Positions 51,488 to 60,091 of a DNA stretch of 64,000 nucleotides are shown piece by piece. The position numbers and the translations under genes were made by a program. Each line of letters begins with the position of its first letter. Within the stretch, counting starts at the first letter, position 1. Where the stretch lies: positions 62,001-126,000 of the forward strand of contig NZ_BOQL01000032.1 of assembly GCF_018332655.1 (NCBI RefSeq). The letters are read 5' to 3'. The notes beneath the pieces are model-generated. The model was not told the DNA's origin, did no database searches, and worked only from the letters and a program-made list of their open reading frames with translations. This stretch comes from Actinoplanes auranticolor (GTDB taxonomy: Bacteria > Actinomycetota > Actinomycetes > Mycobacteriales > Micromonosporaceae).

Positions 51488-52231
51488 CTACGGGCGGCAT
51501 CGGTCTGCGGAGTAGAGGTGACTGTCCGGGAAGGCCGAAGCCGTCAGGGCCGCACCGACCACGATCACCGCGGTGCGCTTGATCCCGGCCGCCGCCACCT
51601 TGGCGGCGATGTCCGCCAGCGTGCCGCGGACGATCAGCTCGTCCTCCCGGCTCGCCCGGGCCACCACGGCCACCGGGCACTCCGCGCCGTAGCTCGGTAC
51701 CAGCTCGGCGACCACCGCGTCGATGCGCTGGACGGCCAGGTGCAGCACCATCGTCGAGCGGCTCGCCCTCAGCGTCGCCAGGTCCTCGCCCGGGGGCATG
51801 GCGGTGGCCCGCTCGGCGGTGCGGGTGAGGATCACCGTCTGCGCGACACCGGGCACGGTGAACTCCCGGCCCAGCGAGGCAGCCGCCGCCGCGAACGCGG
51901 GAACTCCCGGCGTCACGTCGTAAGCGACCCCGGCCTCGTCCAGCCGGCGCATCTGCTCGGCGACCGCACTGAACACCGAGGGGTCGCCGGAGTGCAGCCG
52001 CGCCACGTCCTGTCCGGCTTCGGTGGCCGTGACGAGTTCGCCGATGATGTCGTCCAGGGTGAGCCGGGCGGTGTCGACGAGCCGCGCGCCGGGCGGGCAG
52101 TAGGCGAGCAGTTCCACGGGCACGAGGCTGCCGGCGTACAGGCAGACCGGTGACTCCTCGACCAGCCGCCGGCCGCGCACCGTGATGAGGTCGGCGGCGC
52201 CGGGTCCGGCGCCGATGAAATGCACCGTCAC
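51488..52231 (-). CDS. cobM: Precorrin-4 C11-methyltransferase, CobM
   Basis: 247 residues from GTG 52231, which overlaps the cobL stop (GTGA). Starts VTVHFIGAGPGAADLITVRG, the SAM-binding start of CobM/CbiF, with ARLHSGDPSVFSAVAEQM, VTPGVPAFAAAAASLG and VILTRTAERATAMP. It methylates C-11 of precorrin-4. Second gene of the minus-strand cobL-cobM pair. Confidence 0.93.
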   Translation of the reverse strand: MTVHFIGAGPGAADLITVRGRRLVEESPVCLYAGSLVPVELLAYCPPGARLVDTARLTLDDIIGELVTATEAGQDVARLHSGDPSVFSAVAEQMRRLDEAGVAYDVTPGVPAFAAAAASLGREFTVPGVAQTVILTRTAERATAMPPGEDLATLRASRSTMVLHLAVQRIDAVVAELVPSYGAECPVAVVARASREDELIVRGTLADIAAKVAAAGIKRTAVIVVGAALTASAFPDSHLYSADRCRP

Positions 52232-53520
52232 GGCTTCGTCACCGACCAGATGGTCACCGGCATCATCGCTCTCCATCCCGTGAACCCGCCGACCGGCGCC
52301 GCCCGCTGCACGGCGAGCCGGGTCAGATCACCGCCCAGCTTCGCGTACCAGGCCGCGAGCACGGCCTCCGACTCCAGAGTCACCGCATTGGCGACCAGCC
52401 GCCCGCCCGGGGGCAGGGCGGAGAGGGCGGCGTCGACGACCCCGTCCCGCGTCACCCCGCCACCGATGAAAACCACGTCCGGCGGGGGCAGCCCGGCCAG
52501 GGCGCCGGGCGCCCGGCCCTCGACAACCCGAAGCTTCGGTACGCCCAGAGCAGCAGCGTTGCGCACGATCCGGCCGACCCGCTCGGGTGAGGACTCGACA
52601 GCCACGGCCCGGCAGTCCCGGTGAGTCCGCATCCACTCGATGGCGATGCTCCCGGAACCGGCACCGATGTCCCAGAGCAGCTCACCGGGCTGCGGTCCGA
52701 GCACGGCGAGCGTCACGGCACGGACCTCGCGCTTGGTGAGCTGGCCGTCGCTCTCAAAGACGGCGTCGGGCAGGCCGGGCACGAGCGGTCGAGGACCTGT
52801 CCGATCCGGAACGGAGACGGCGTCCCGTGCATCGGGTAGGGGTGCAGCTGCGGTGCCGGCAGAGCAGGCCACCGCGATCACGTTGAGCGGATCGATCTCA
52901 CTCAGATCCAGACTCGATGCGCGACCCGAGATCTCGCTCTCCGTGGGGGCGCCGAGCTGGGACAGGACCGTGACGGTGCTGTCGCCGTACCCCCGGGCCG
53001 TGAGCAGCGTGGCCACCGCGGCCGGGGTGTGCGCGCCGGCGCTGAGGATCAGGATCTTGCGGTGCGGGTGGATGAGCGGGTGCAGCTCCTCGACCGCGGC
53101 GGTGACCAGGCTGAGGATGTCGACCTCGGGCAGCGGCCAGCCGAGCCGGGCTGCCGCGAGCGACACCGACGACGGGTGCGGAACGACGTGCACGGCTCCC
53201 GGGCCCAGCAGCCGGACCAGCGTCGCGCCGATCCCGTGGAACATCGGGTCGCCGCTGGCCAGCACCGCGATGCGCCGGTCGCGATGCGTGTCGAGCAGGC
53301 CCGGCAGGGCGGGAAGCAACGGAGACGGCCACGGCACCCGGTCACCCTGGACCTCGTCAGGCAAGAGGGCCAGCTGCCGGGAGCTGCCGAAGATCACCTG
53401 CGCAGCGGTCAGGGCCGCGGTGGCCGTACCCGACAATCCCGGCCAGCCGTCGGCGCCGATGCCGACCACGGTGAGGCCGGCGGGTTCGTCAGTCACGTCG
53501 TGACGGTAGTCGCCGGTCAC
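52228..53520 (-). CDS. cobL: Precorrin-6Y C5,15-methyltransferase (decarboxylating), CobL
   Basis: 430 residues with CbiE-like (about 15-225; VVGIGADGWPGLS) and CbiT-like (about 245-430; LLWDIGAGSGSIAIEWM, a class I SAM fold) halves. It methylates C-5 and C-15 of precorrin-6B and removes a carboxyl group. A polar linker (about 225-250; PLPDARDAVSVPDRTGPRP) joins the halves. GTG 53520 has GGAGGAGG upstream; GTG 53496 is a weaker alternative. No cobalamin riboswitch is seen ahead of it. Confidence 0.92.
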   Translation of the reverse strand: MTGDYRHDVTDEPAGLTVVGIGADGWPGLSGTATAALTAAQVIFGSSRQLALLPDEVQGDRVPWPSPLLPALPGLLDTHRDRRIAVLASGDPMFHGIGATLVRLLGPGAVHVVPHPSSVSLAAARLGWPLPEVDILSLVTAAVEELHPLIHPHRKILILSAGAHTPAAVATLLTARGYGDSTVTVLSQLGAPTESEISGRASSLDLSEIDPLNVIAVACSAGTAAAPLPDARDAVSVPDRTGPRPLVPGLPDAVFESDGQLTKREVRAVTLAVLGPQPGELLWDIGAGSGSIAIEWMRTHRDCRAVAVESSPERVGRIVRNAAALGVPKLRVVEGRAPGALAGLPPPDVVFIGGGVTRDGVVDAALSALPPGGRLVANAVTLESEAVLAAWYAKLGGDLTRLAVQRAAPVGGFTGWRAMMPVTIWSVTKP

Positions 53521-53976
53521 CGAGCCTCCTCCGCCGTACCCCTTGATCGATCTCTCTCGCCGGCACGACCCACCGACAGCTCATTTGACTTGACCAACCG
53601 TCATATCCGCAGCGGCGGAGCGTAATCAATTCCTCGCCCATCGAACGCACAATCGGTCTGTCACATTTGCCGGTACATCGAGCCTTTCGCCGCAATACGC
53701 CAGCGCACGGGCCGACACTCCCGATACCCGCGGGTGAGGTCTGGCCATGTCGATCTACCTGGGGCTGCATCACGAGCAGACCTCGAAGCGTCGCCCTCGA
53801 AACGACTCCCCTAACGGCCGGCCATTCCGCAAGATCATCGCGCTGGCCGACTTTTTCCCCTCAGGTTTGAGCCTTCACCGGCTGAACCGCGTAGTAACCC
53901 TCGACGGCCTGCCGAGACCGGACCGTCACGTCGGGCGCTGGGGGGTGGCCGATGCCGAAGGACGACTGCTGAGCGG
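53521..53976. other. 456-bp region with no supported gene
   Basis: Between cobL and the flavin operon. It is less GC-rich than its surroundings (for example 53570-53700). It contains one 77-codon open frame (53747-53980) with no family likeness and no clear ribosome site. It may hold the promoters of cobL and of the flavin operon; I see no riboswitch core or perfect palindrome in it. Confidence 0.5.
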
Positions 53977-55554
53977 GTGAGGTCGATGGCGCGAGCGTAC
54001 GGCGATACTGCCGGCCGATCAGGGCCGACCGTGTTCCAACCCTTCGAGGACCAGCGCGAACCCGAGTACGAGCCGGCAACCTCATTCGCGCCGACGATGG
54101 CTCCGGAGCGTGACTTCTGGGAGCAGCCCGACCTGAACGAGGCCGTGCCGCGCGGCGACATCATCGTCGAGGCGCCGGACGAGTCGGGCTGGCAGAGCTC
54201 CGGCCCCGCGATCGTCACCGATGACCGCCCGCCCGCCGAGGCCACCTCCGGCAACCGACTGCTCACGGTCCTGTTGTTCTTCTCAGGCCTGGCCACCAGC
54301 GTCTCCCTCTGGCTCTTCGACACGCAGCCCGGCGCGATCAACGACACCGCCACGCTGATGATGGCCGTCGGCCGGATCACCGGGCTGATCGCCGGCTACC
54401 TGCTCTTCATCCAGCTGCTGATGATGAGCCGGGTGTCCTGGCTCGAGGAGTGGGTCGGCGCCCGCGACCTGCTGCGCTGGCATCGCTGGCTGGGCACGAC
54501 GCTGGTCGTCATGGTGCTCGCGCACATCGTCTTCATCGTCTTCGGCTATGCGCTGACCGCCGAGTCCGGCGTCGTCGACCAGGGCTGGACGATCATCACC
54601 ACGCTGCCCGAGATGATCAGCGCGACGGTGGCCACCGGCCTGCTGGTGTTGATCAGCGTGATCTCGATCCGGGCGGCCCGGACCAAGCTGCCGTACGAGC
54701 TCTGGCATTTCATCCACCTCAGTGCGTACCTGGTGCTGGTGCTGGGCTACGGCCACCAGGTCGCCACGGGCGCGGATCTGTCCGGCCGCTTCGCGTCGGT
54801 CTTCTGGCCCGGGCTCGCCGCTCTGGTCGTCGCCGCACTGTTCTGGGGCCGGGTGGTCGAGCCGCTGTGGCTCAACGTGCGGCACCGCTTCGAGGTGGCC
54901 GAGGTCGTCGCCGAGGGCGCGAACACCTTCTCGATCTACATCGACGGCCGCAACCTGGACAGCCTGCCCGCCCAGGCGGGGCAGTTCATGCGCTGGCGCT
55001 TCCTGACCGCCAACGGCTGGTGGCAGACCCACCCGTTCTCGCTGTCCGCCGCGCCCAACTCGCAGTGGCTGCGCCTGACGGTCACCGCGGTCGGCGGGCA
55101 CACCGCCAAGCTCGCGGAGATGCAGCCGGGGACGTCGATCTGGGCGGAAGGCCCGTTCGGCACCTTCACCGCGCAACGCCGCACCCGCCGCCGGGCTCTG
55201 CTGATCGCCGGCGGCAGTGGCATCGCCCCGATCCGGGCCCTGCTCGAGGACATGCCGCCGGACACGATCGTGATCTACCGGGCCAGCCGCCCCGACGAAC
55301 TGGTCTTCCGCGAGGAGTTGGAAGAGCTGGCCGAGCGCCGCGACGCCTGGGTCCGCTACATCGTCGGCTCGCGCAACGACCCGGGCCCACGCCGGCTCTT
55401 CACCGCGAACGGCCTGCTCGGGCTGGTGCCCGACGTCAACCGGCGCGACGTCTACCTGTGCGGCCCGCCCGGGCTGGTGGACGCCGCGGTGCAGACCCTG
55501 CGCGAGCTGGAAGTGCCCGACAGCCAGTTGCACCTCGACCCCTTCGAATTCTGA
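53977..55554 (+). CDS. Ferric-reductase-like membrane flavoprotein reductase
   Basis: 525 residues. Cytoplasmic acidic N-terminus (about 1-85), then six membrane segments (about 90-310) of the ferric-reductase-like domain with heme-type His pairs (LRWHRWLG, LAHIVF, ELWHFIHLSAY, GYGHQV), then an FAD domain (HPFSLSAAP) and an NAD(P) domain (LLIAGGSGIAPIRALL; VYLCGPPGLVDA; C-terminal LDPFEF). It would pass electrons from cytoplasmic NAD(P)H through FAD and heme to the outer face. GTG 53977 or ATG 53986 start. With the FMN-binding and ApbE genes downstream it makes a flavin-based extracytoplasmic electron transfer unit. Confidence 0.88.
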   Translation: MRSMARAYGDTAGRSGPTVFQPFEDQREPEYEPATSFAPTMAPERDFWEQPDLNEAVPRGDIIVEAPDESGWQSSGPAIVTDDRPPAEATSGNRLLTVLLFFSGLATSVSLWLFDTQPGAINDTATLMMAVGRITGLIAGYLLFIQLLMMSRVSWLEEWVGARDLLRWHRWLGTTLVVMVLAHIVFIVFGYALTAESGVVDQGWTIITTLPEMISATVATGLLVLISVISIRAARTKLPYELWHFIHLSAYLVLVLGYGHQVATGADLSGRFASVFWPGLAALVVAALFWGRVVEPLWLNVRHRFEVAEVVAEGANTFSIYIDGRNLDSLPAQAGQFMRWRFLTANGWWQTHPFSLSAAPNSQWLRLTVTAVGGHTAKLAEMQPGTSIWAEGPFGTFTAQRRTRRRALLIAGGSGIAPIRALLEDMPPDTIVIYRASRPDELVFREELEELAERRDAWVRYIVGSRNDPGPRRLFTANGLLGLVPDVNRRDVYLCGPPGLVDAAVQTLRELEVPDSQLHLDPFEF

Positions 55555-55570
55555 TTCCGGGAGTTTGCTC

Positions 55571-56101
55571 ATGCGACGCAGTACCGCAGCAGCCGTGGGG
55601 ACGTTGACCGGCGCCGCCCTGATCATCGGGGTCCGGCTGAGCGTCTCCGCGCCGGTGGTTCCCTCGGCCGCGCCGCCCGCCGTCGACCTGGCCAACTCGG
55701 GCCAGGACGCCGACCCGGAACCGGCGGCCTCGGGCACGAAGAAGCCGGCGAAGAAGCCCACCGCGAAGCCCACCGAGAACGCCGACGAAGAGTCGGACGA
55801 GTCGGGCGAGGCCGGCGGCAGCGGCCTCAGAAACGGCATCTTCAAGGGCTCCGCGGCGAAGAACCCGTACGGCGCCATCCAGGTCTCGATCAAGATCTCG
55901 GGCGGCAAGATCACCGCGGCCGACGCGACGTACCCGGTCACCGGCGACAGCGCGACGATCAACCCGCCCGCGATCGCCTCGCTGAAGCAGAGCACCCTCA
56001 AGGCCCAGAGCGCCGACGTCGACGCGGTCTCCGGCGCGACGTTCACCTCCGAGTCGTACGCGAAGTCGCTGCAGGCGGCCATCGACCAGGCAACCGCGTA
56101 G
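55571..56101 (+). CDS. Extracytoplasmic FMN-binding domain protein
   Basis: 176 residues. N-terminal membrane anchor/signal (about 10-30), a Lys/Pro/Glu-rich linker (45-85) and an FMN-binding (RnfG/NqrC-type) domain (about 86-176). It ends with the flavinylation motif VSGATFTS; Thr159 is the expected residue for phosphoester attachment of FMN by ApbE. GGGAG eight bases before ATG 55571. It would accept electrons from the membrane reductase encoded upstream. Final acceptor unknown. Confidence 0.85.
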   Translation: MRRSTAAAVGTLTGAALIIGVRLSVSAPVVPSAAPPAVDLANSGQDADPEPAASGTKKPAKKPTAKPTENADEESDESGEAGGSGLRNGIFKGSAAKNPYGAIQVSIKISGGKITAADATYPVTGDSATINPPAIASLKQSTLKAQSADVDAVSGATFTSESYAKSLQAAIDQATA

Positions 56102-56112
56102 AGTCCGGCGCC

Positions 56113-56862
56113 ATGCACCACGCCGAGCACGTCATGGGGACGGTCGTCAGCATCGACCTGGCCGACAACCTGCCACCGCAGGAGCTGCGCGCGATGGTCG
56201 ACGACGTGTGCGGCTGGCTGCACGAGGTGGACCGGCGTTTCAGCACCTACCGCGAGGACAGCGAGGTCAGCAAGCTGCGCCGGCGGGAGATCGACCCGGC
56301 GGACTGCTCGAGGGACATGCGACACGTGCTGGAGGCGTGCGCCGACCTGTGGCGCGAGACGGATGGCTACTTCGACGCGTACGCGGCGGGCCCGCTCGAC
56401 CCGAGCGGCTACGTCAAGGGCTGGTCGGTGGAGATCGCCTCCGCACGGCTGGTGCAGGCCGGGTCGGTGAACCACTGCGTGAACGCGGGCGGGGACATCC
56501 GGGCCCGGGGCCGAAGTGCCACCGGAGCGCCGTGGCGGGTCGGCATCCGGCACCCGTGGGAAGCGGACAAGCTGAGCTGGGTCCTGGCCGTGTCGGACCA
56601 GGCTGTGGCGACCTCCGGCGTCTACGAGCGCGGTGACCACGTGTTCAACCCGCGCACCGGCGGGCCGGCCCGGGGTCTGCGGTCGGTGACCGTGGTGGGA
56701 CCGGACCTGGCCCTGGCGGACGCGTATGCGACTGCCGCGCTGGCGATGGGCGAAGCCGGGATCGCCTGGCTCTCGAAGCTGGCAGCGGACGGCTACGACT
56801 CCGCGCTGGTCACGGACGACGGGCGGGCGTTCAGCTCCGCGGGCCTGCCTGCCTCGGTCTGA
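56113..56862 (+). CDS. apbE: FAD:protein FMN transferase, ApbE
   Basis: 249 residues, somewhat short for the family and without a lipobox or clear signal, so likely cytoplasmic or exported by another route. ApbE marks: HVMGTVVSIDL, FSTYREDSEVSKL, DPSGYVKGWSVE, HCVNAGGDIRARG, ATSGVYERGDHVFNPRTG and ADAYATAALAMG. It splits FAD and attaches FMN to a Thr in the motif of the FMN-binding protein encoded just upstream. A TAGAGT box overlapping the upstream stop, eight bases before ATG, may give an extra leaderless transcript. Confidence 0.9.
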   Translation: MHHAEHVMGTVVSIDLADNLPPQELRAMVDDVCGWLHEVDRRFSTYREDSEVSKLRRREIDPADCSRDMRHVLEACADLWRETDGYFDAYAAGPLDPSGYVKGWSVEIASARLVQAGSVNHCVNAGGDIRARGRSATGAPWRVGIRHPWEADKLSWVLAVSDQAVATSGVYERGDHVFNPRTGGPARGLRSVTVVGPDLALADAYATAALAMGEAGIAWLSKLAADGYDSALVTDDGRAFSSAGLPASV

Positions 56863-56897
56863 CCTCATCCCCACCCCTCCGTCCCCTGCCAGCTGAT

Positions 56898-58082
56898 TTA
56901 GAAGTCGGCGAACAGGTAAGGCATGCGTTTCGGGAACAGGGCGGACAGCGGCTCGACCGCCGACACCTCAACCTGCCCGAATCCCCTGGTCACGACCTCG
57001 ATCGGGTCGAGCACGCCGTAGGCGAGAGCTGAGATGCCCGCGCAGGTGAGTGTCGCCCGCGGCTCGTTCTTGCTCGGCTCCACGGTGAGCTGCCCGCCTT
57101 CACCGGTCAGCTGGTAACGCCCGGCGATGAAGTCGTCGTCCACCACCTCGACCGTGATCGCCTGCTCCGCGGGCGTACTCGTGCCGGTGAGCGCCTCCAT
57201 CGACAGCAAGCGGGCCATCGGGCCGTTGCTGCTGGGGTGCGCCACCCGGCCCTCGGTCAGCACCGCGAAGTCGGTCCCCCACAGATCCGGCACCTCGTCC
57301 GTGCCGACCTTCAGCTTCACGCACGCCACCTGGTCCACATGCCGGGCGAAATACTGCAGAAGGAGCGCCTTGCCGAGGGAGCCGGTGGTCAGCAGGTCGT
57401 CGGCCAGCAGATCACCGCCGAACCGGTCGATGCGGTAGGTCACCGCCCCCACCACCTCGCCCTCGACCCGGGCGAGCGCAACCCAGCGCGGAGTGTCCCG
57501 GAATTCGGCGGTGCGCACCTCGTCGAAGACCGAGAAGCCGTGCCGCTCCCCCAGGAGACGCAGCGTGAGGGCGGTGTAGTCGTCGAAGGCGTCACGCATG
57601 GGCAGCCGCTCCACCTCACCCGGCAGATCGGCTTTCAGGAGGTGTGACAGGCCCTCGGGGGCGAAAGTGGCCGTGCGCACCCGGGGCAGGCCGACGAAGC
57701 CGTAGCGGCCGTAGAAGGACGCCCGGAAGGGGTAGAGAGTGCTGACTGTGCAGCCCTGGTCGCGCATCTGCTGGAGCAGACGGCCCAGAAGCGCACGGAC
57801 GAAGCCCCGGCGCCGGGCGGACGGATGGGTCGCGACGGAGGCGACACCGGCCATGTCGTGCACGGTGCCACGCACGTTCTGCCGCATCGGGAAGGCCCCG
57901 ACGCCGGCGAGCGCCTGGCCGTCCTCCTCGGCCACGAGGCCCACGGCGGTGCGGTAGTACTGCATCCGGCGGGCGTAGGTCTCCCGGTCGGCGTCGGCCC
58001 AGGGTGAGGGCATGAAGGCGTACGTCTGCAGGGGAAACATGGTGTCGGTGCGCTCGTCGGCGGTGACCTGTCGGATCTGCAT
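56898..58082 (-). CDS. Eis-like N-acetyltransferase
   Basis: 394 residues from ATG 58082. N-terminal GNAT domain with acetyl-CoA loop (VATHPSARRRGFVRALL) and FYGRYGFVGLPR, a second GNAT-like region (about 150-285) and a C-terminal SCP2-like sterol-carrier fold (about 290-394), ending FPKRMPYLFADF with the terminal carboxylate used in catalysis by Eis proteins. Eis enzymes form hexamers and acetylate amines, including aminoglycosides and lysines. Substrate here unknown. An in-frame TTG at 58094 is less likely. Confidence 0.85.
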   Translation of the reverse strand: MQIRQVTADERTDTMFPLQTYAFMPSPWADADRETYARRMQYYRTAVGLVAEEDGQALAGVGAFPMRQNVRGTVHDMAGVASVATHPSARRRGFVRALLGRLLQQMRDQGCTVSTLYPFRASFYGRYGFVGLPRVRTATFAPEGLSHLLKADLPGEVERLPMRDAFDDYTALTLRLLGERHGFSVFDEVRTAEFRDTPRWVALARVEGEVVGAVTYRIDRFGGDLLADDLLTTGSLGKALLLQYFARHVDQVACVKLKVGTDEVPDLWGTDFAVLTEGRVAHPSSNGPMARLLSMEALTGTSTPAEQAITVEVVDDDFIAGRYQLTGEGGQLTVEPSKNEPRATLTCAGISALAYGVLDPIEVVTRGFGQVEVSAVEPLSALFPKRMPYLFADF

Positions 58083-58237
58083 GAGCCCATCCAAGCGGGT
58101 ACGGGGGTGGCTGCGCTCGCCGGTTTCCTTACCTGTGGATTACGCCGGGGCGACGCGCCGGGGGACCCCGGTTTGGCAAGGCGGCCGGGGACCCGCTAAT
58201 GTTTCATCCGTCGCCGGGGAACGCACCGGAGAGACAA

Positions 58238-58310
58238 GCGGACGTAGCGCAGCTGGTAGCGCATCACCTTGCCAAGGTGAGGGTCGCGGGTTCGAATCCC
58301 GTCGTCCGCT
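58238..58310 (+). tRNA. tRNA-Gly(GCC)
   Basis: 73 bases. Acceptor GCGGACG pairs with CGTCCGC; anticodon loop TTGCCAA with GCC; T-arm GCGGGTTCGAATCCCGT. CCA not encoded. Confidence 0.95.
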
Positions 58311-58347
58311 CGGAGAGGCCGCCACAGGTTACGTGCGGGGCCAGCTC

Positions 58348-58418
58348 GGTGGAGTGGCCGAGAGGCGAGGCAACGGCCTGCAAAGCCGTGTACACGGGTT
58401 CAAATCCCGTCTCCACCT
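58348..58418 (+). tRNA. tRNA-Cys(GCA)
   Basis: 71 bases. Acceptor GGTGGAG pairs with CTCCACC; anticodon loop CTGCAAA with GCA; T-arm ACGGGTTCAAATCCCGT. CCA not encoded. Confidence 0.95.
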
Positions 58419-58433
58419 CGGCAATCTGAACGA

Positions 58434-58508
58434 GGGCGATTGGCGCAGCGGGAGCGCGCTTCCTTGACACGGAAGAGGTCACTGGTTCGATCCCAGTATC
58501 GCCCACCA
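58434..58508 (+). tRNA. tRNA-Val(GAC), likely old integration site
   Basis: 75 bases including an encoded CCA. Acceptor GGGCGAT pairs with ATCGCCC; anticodon loop TTGACAC with GAC; T-arm CTGGTTCGATCCCAG. Its 3' end directly faces a decayed tyrosine integrase gene, the usual arrangement when a 3' tRNA end serves as attachment site. I found no second copy of the 3' end in this window. Confidence 0.95.
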
Positions 58509-58580
58509 GATATAACAGCAGGTCACGTGGCTCGTTGCCGATCATCCGGTAACGGGCTTTCTGCTGTCCCGGTCGTTACG

Positions 58581-58711
58581 GTGGGAGCAATGTGGGAGCA
58601 TCCGCCGCTCCCCGGGGTGACAACTTCCGTTCGCCGATTGTCCTGCTCCCTGGGTGAGCACTTTCTAGTTCCCAAGGTTGTCACGGCCCAACGGCGAGCG
58701 GTTCTGCTCCC
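58581..58711. repeat. GGGAGCA boxes next to the integrase remnant
   Basis: GTGGGAGCA twice in direct order (58581-58589 and 58592-58600) and the inverse TGCTCCC twice (58644-58650 and 58705-58711), between tRNA-Val and the integrase remnant (the last one inside its 3' end). Possible arm-type integrase sites of an attachment region. Confidence 0.4.
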
Positions 58712-58912
58712 AACGGGTCTGCAAGCCAGCGGCGAGGCGCCGTTCGACGATGGCGCTGACGTGGCTGTAGATTCCGCGGACCCCCGGAAGCCGGTGGCCG
58801 AGCCGCTTGGCTTGGGCAGCCTCGGGACCCCGTCCTCGATGCGCCAGGTTTTGTGACTATGGCCTAGGTCGTGGAAGTGCAGCCCTCGGACGTTCGCGGG
58901 GGAACTCGTCAC
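58665..58912 (-). pseudogene. Tyrosine integrase C-terminal remnant (frameshifted)
   Basis: Minus-strand translation gives LHFHDLGHSHKTWRIEDGVP, then after a one-base shift EAAQAKRLGHRLPGVRGIYSHV and a tail with RWEQNRSPLGRDNLGN before TAG (58665-58667). This is the C-terminus of a phage/AICE-type integrase: the box-II HxLRH motif is changed to HDLGH (catalytic Arg to Gly), while the later LGHR His and the IYSHV Tyr remain. The N-terminal two thirds are gone at the junction with the ISAs1 remnant. It reads toward tRNA-Val 3' end. Confidence 0.75.
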
Positions 58913-59460
58913 CTACCTCGCCGAACGCGGCGCCCACCTGACCGTCAAAGGCAACCAGCCTCACCTGAACAACCGACTCGCCGCCCTGCCCTGGCAGGCC
59001 GTCCCGGACGCCACCCGCGACACCGACCGCGGCCACGGCCACCGCGAGATCCGCACCCTCAAAATCCTGACCATCGCGTCTGGCATCGACTTCCCGCACG
59101 CCGCCCAAGCCATCCAGATCCGCCGCCGCAGACACCGACTCGACGAACCGAAACGCTTCACCACCGAGACCGTCTACGCCATCACCGACCTGCGCGTGCA
59201 CCAGGCGAAACCCGCGCAACTGGCTGCCTGGATCCGCAGCACTGGCATATCGAGAACAAGATCCACTGGGTCCGTGATGTCACCTACGACGAGGACCGCA
59301 GCCAAATCCGCACCGGCACCGGACCCCAGGTCATGGCCGCCCTGCGCAACGCCGCCATCGGCGCGCTACGCACCGCCGGGAATCACCAACATCGCCGCCG
59401 GCACGCGCCACAACGCCCGCGACAGCAACCGCCCCCTGGCACTCCTCGGCATCACCTAAC
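58905..59460 (+). pseudogene. ISAs1-family transposase remnant
   Basis: C-terminal about 185 residues of an ISAs1-type DDE transposase split over two frames. Frame one carries LTVKGNQPHL, TDRGHGHREIR and QLAAWIR. After a one-base shift near 59235 the text continues HWHIENKIHWVRDVTYDED and GTGPQVMAALRNAAIGALR. After a second shift near 59383 it returns to the first frame with ITNIAAGTRHNARDSNRPLALLGIT and a stop. The N-terminal half is missing. GACTTTGCCAGGGCCCTG right after the stop (59461-59478) may be the right inverted repeat of the element. Confidence 0.78.
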
Positions 59461-60091
59461 GACTTTGCCAGGGCCCTGGGACTTGAACCCCCGCGATCGT
59501 CATGCCGCTGACCTGGTAAAACTCCATCTTCCTGATATGCCACGGTCAACTGCGAAGCTCAAGGTGGCTGGTTCTGGCCGTGGCGCTCATGTGGTGTTCC
59601 CGGTGGAAACACCGATGGTCTTGCTCACACAAGGGTCGGAAACGGCGGGCCGTACCCGCCTACGCGGGTTCCGAGCGATGACTCCACCAATCCGCCATGG
59701 ATCCTCCGCGCACCGCTCGGTCGGGTCGCGATCATCGCGCCACGCAGCTGATGCCACTGCCGGGGTCCTGGCCCAGCAGGTCGCCGGGCACTGGCTCCCA
59801 ACACAGTGTCGCGCTGTCTCGTCCGAACGTCCGCGGTGGTCAAATGATTTCGCTGGCGGCTTCGCCGTCCCCACGCGTCCGGATGACGAAGGTCAGTCGA
59901 GGGCCGAGCCGGTCGATCATGACGAGCCGCGCACCAGGCGTTGTTGATGCCGCTCGGCTACCAGTCCGAGGGTGCGAGCGACCGTTTGATTTGCGCCAAT
60001 TGCGGCATGGGGGTCCGCTCCCGTCGATACTGTGAGTAATCGGCGTTGCCTTAGCCGACCGGGCGATCGTGCTTCCGGCGGTGAGACGTCC
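59461..60091. other. 631-bp decayed region with no supported gene
   Basis: Contains a possible IS end (59461-59478), a short T-arm-like stretch on the minus strand near 59475-59500, and open frames on both strands without family likeness. One plus-strand frame starting MPRSTAKLKVAGSGRG (from 59537) vaguely recalls the start of some actinobacterial transposases but does not continue as one. The last 90 bases must hold the promoter of the sensor gene that starts at 60092. Confidence 0.5.

Noticed and set aside
53747..53980. 77-codon open frame between cobL and the flavin operon
   Set aside because: No ribosome site, no family likeness, mixed composition and overlap with the next start.
59475..59520. 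T-arm-like sequence GGGGGTTCAAGTCC on the minus strand, possible tRNA fragment
   Set aside because: The T-stem does not pair fully and no acceptor, D-arm or anticodon arm can be folded around it.
59537..59947. Open frame starting MPRSTAKLKVAGSGRG as a possible transposase start
   Set aside because: Only the first few residues recall a transposase; the rest shows no DDE-type motif or continuing likeness.
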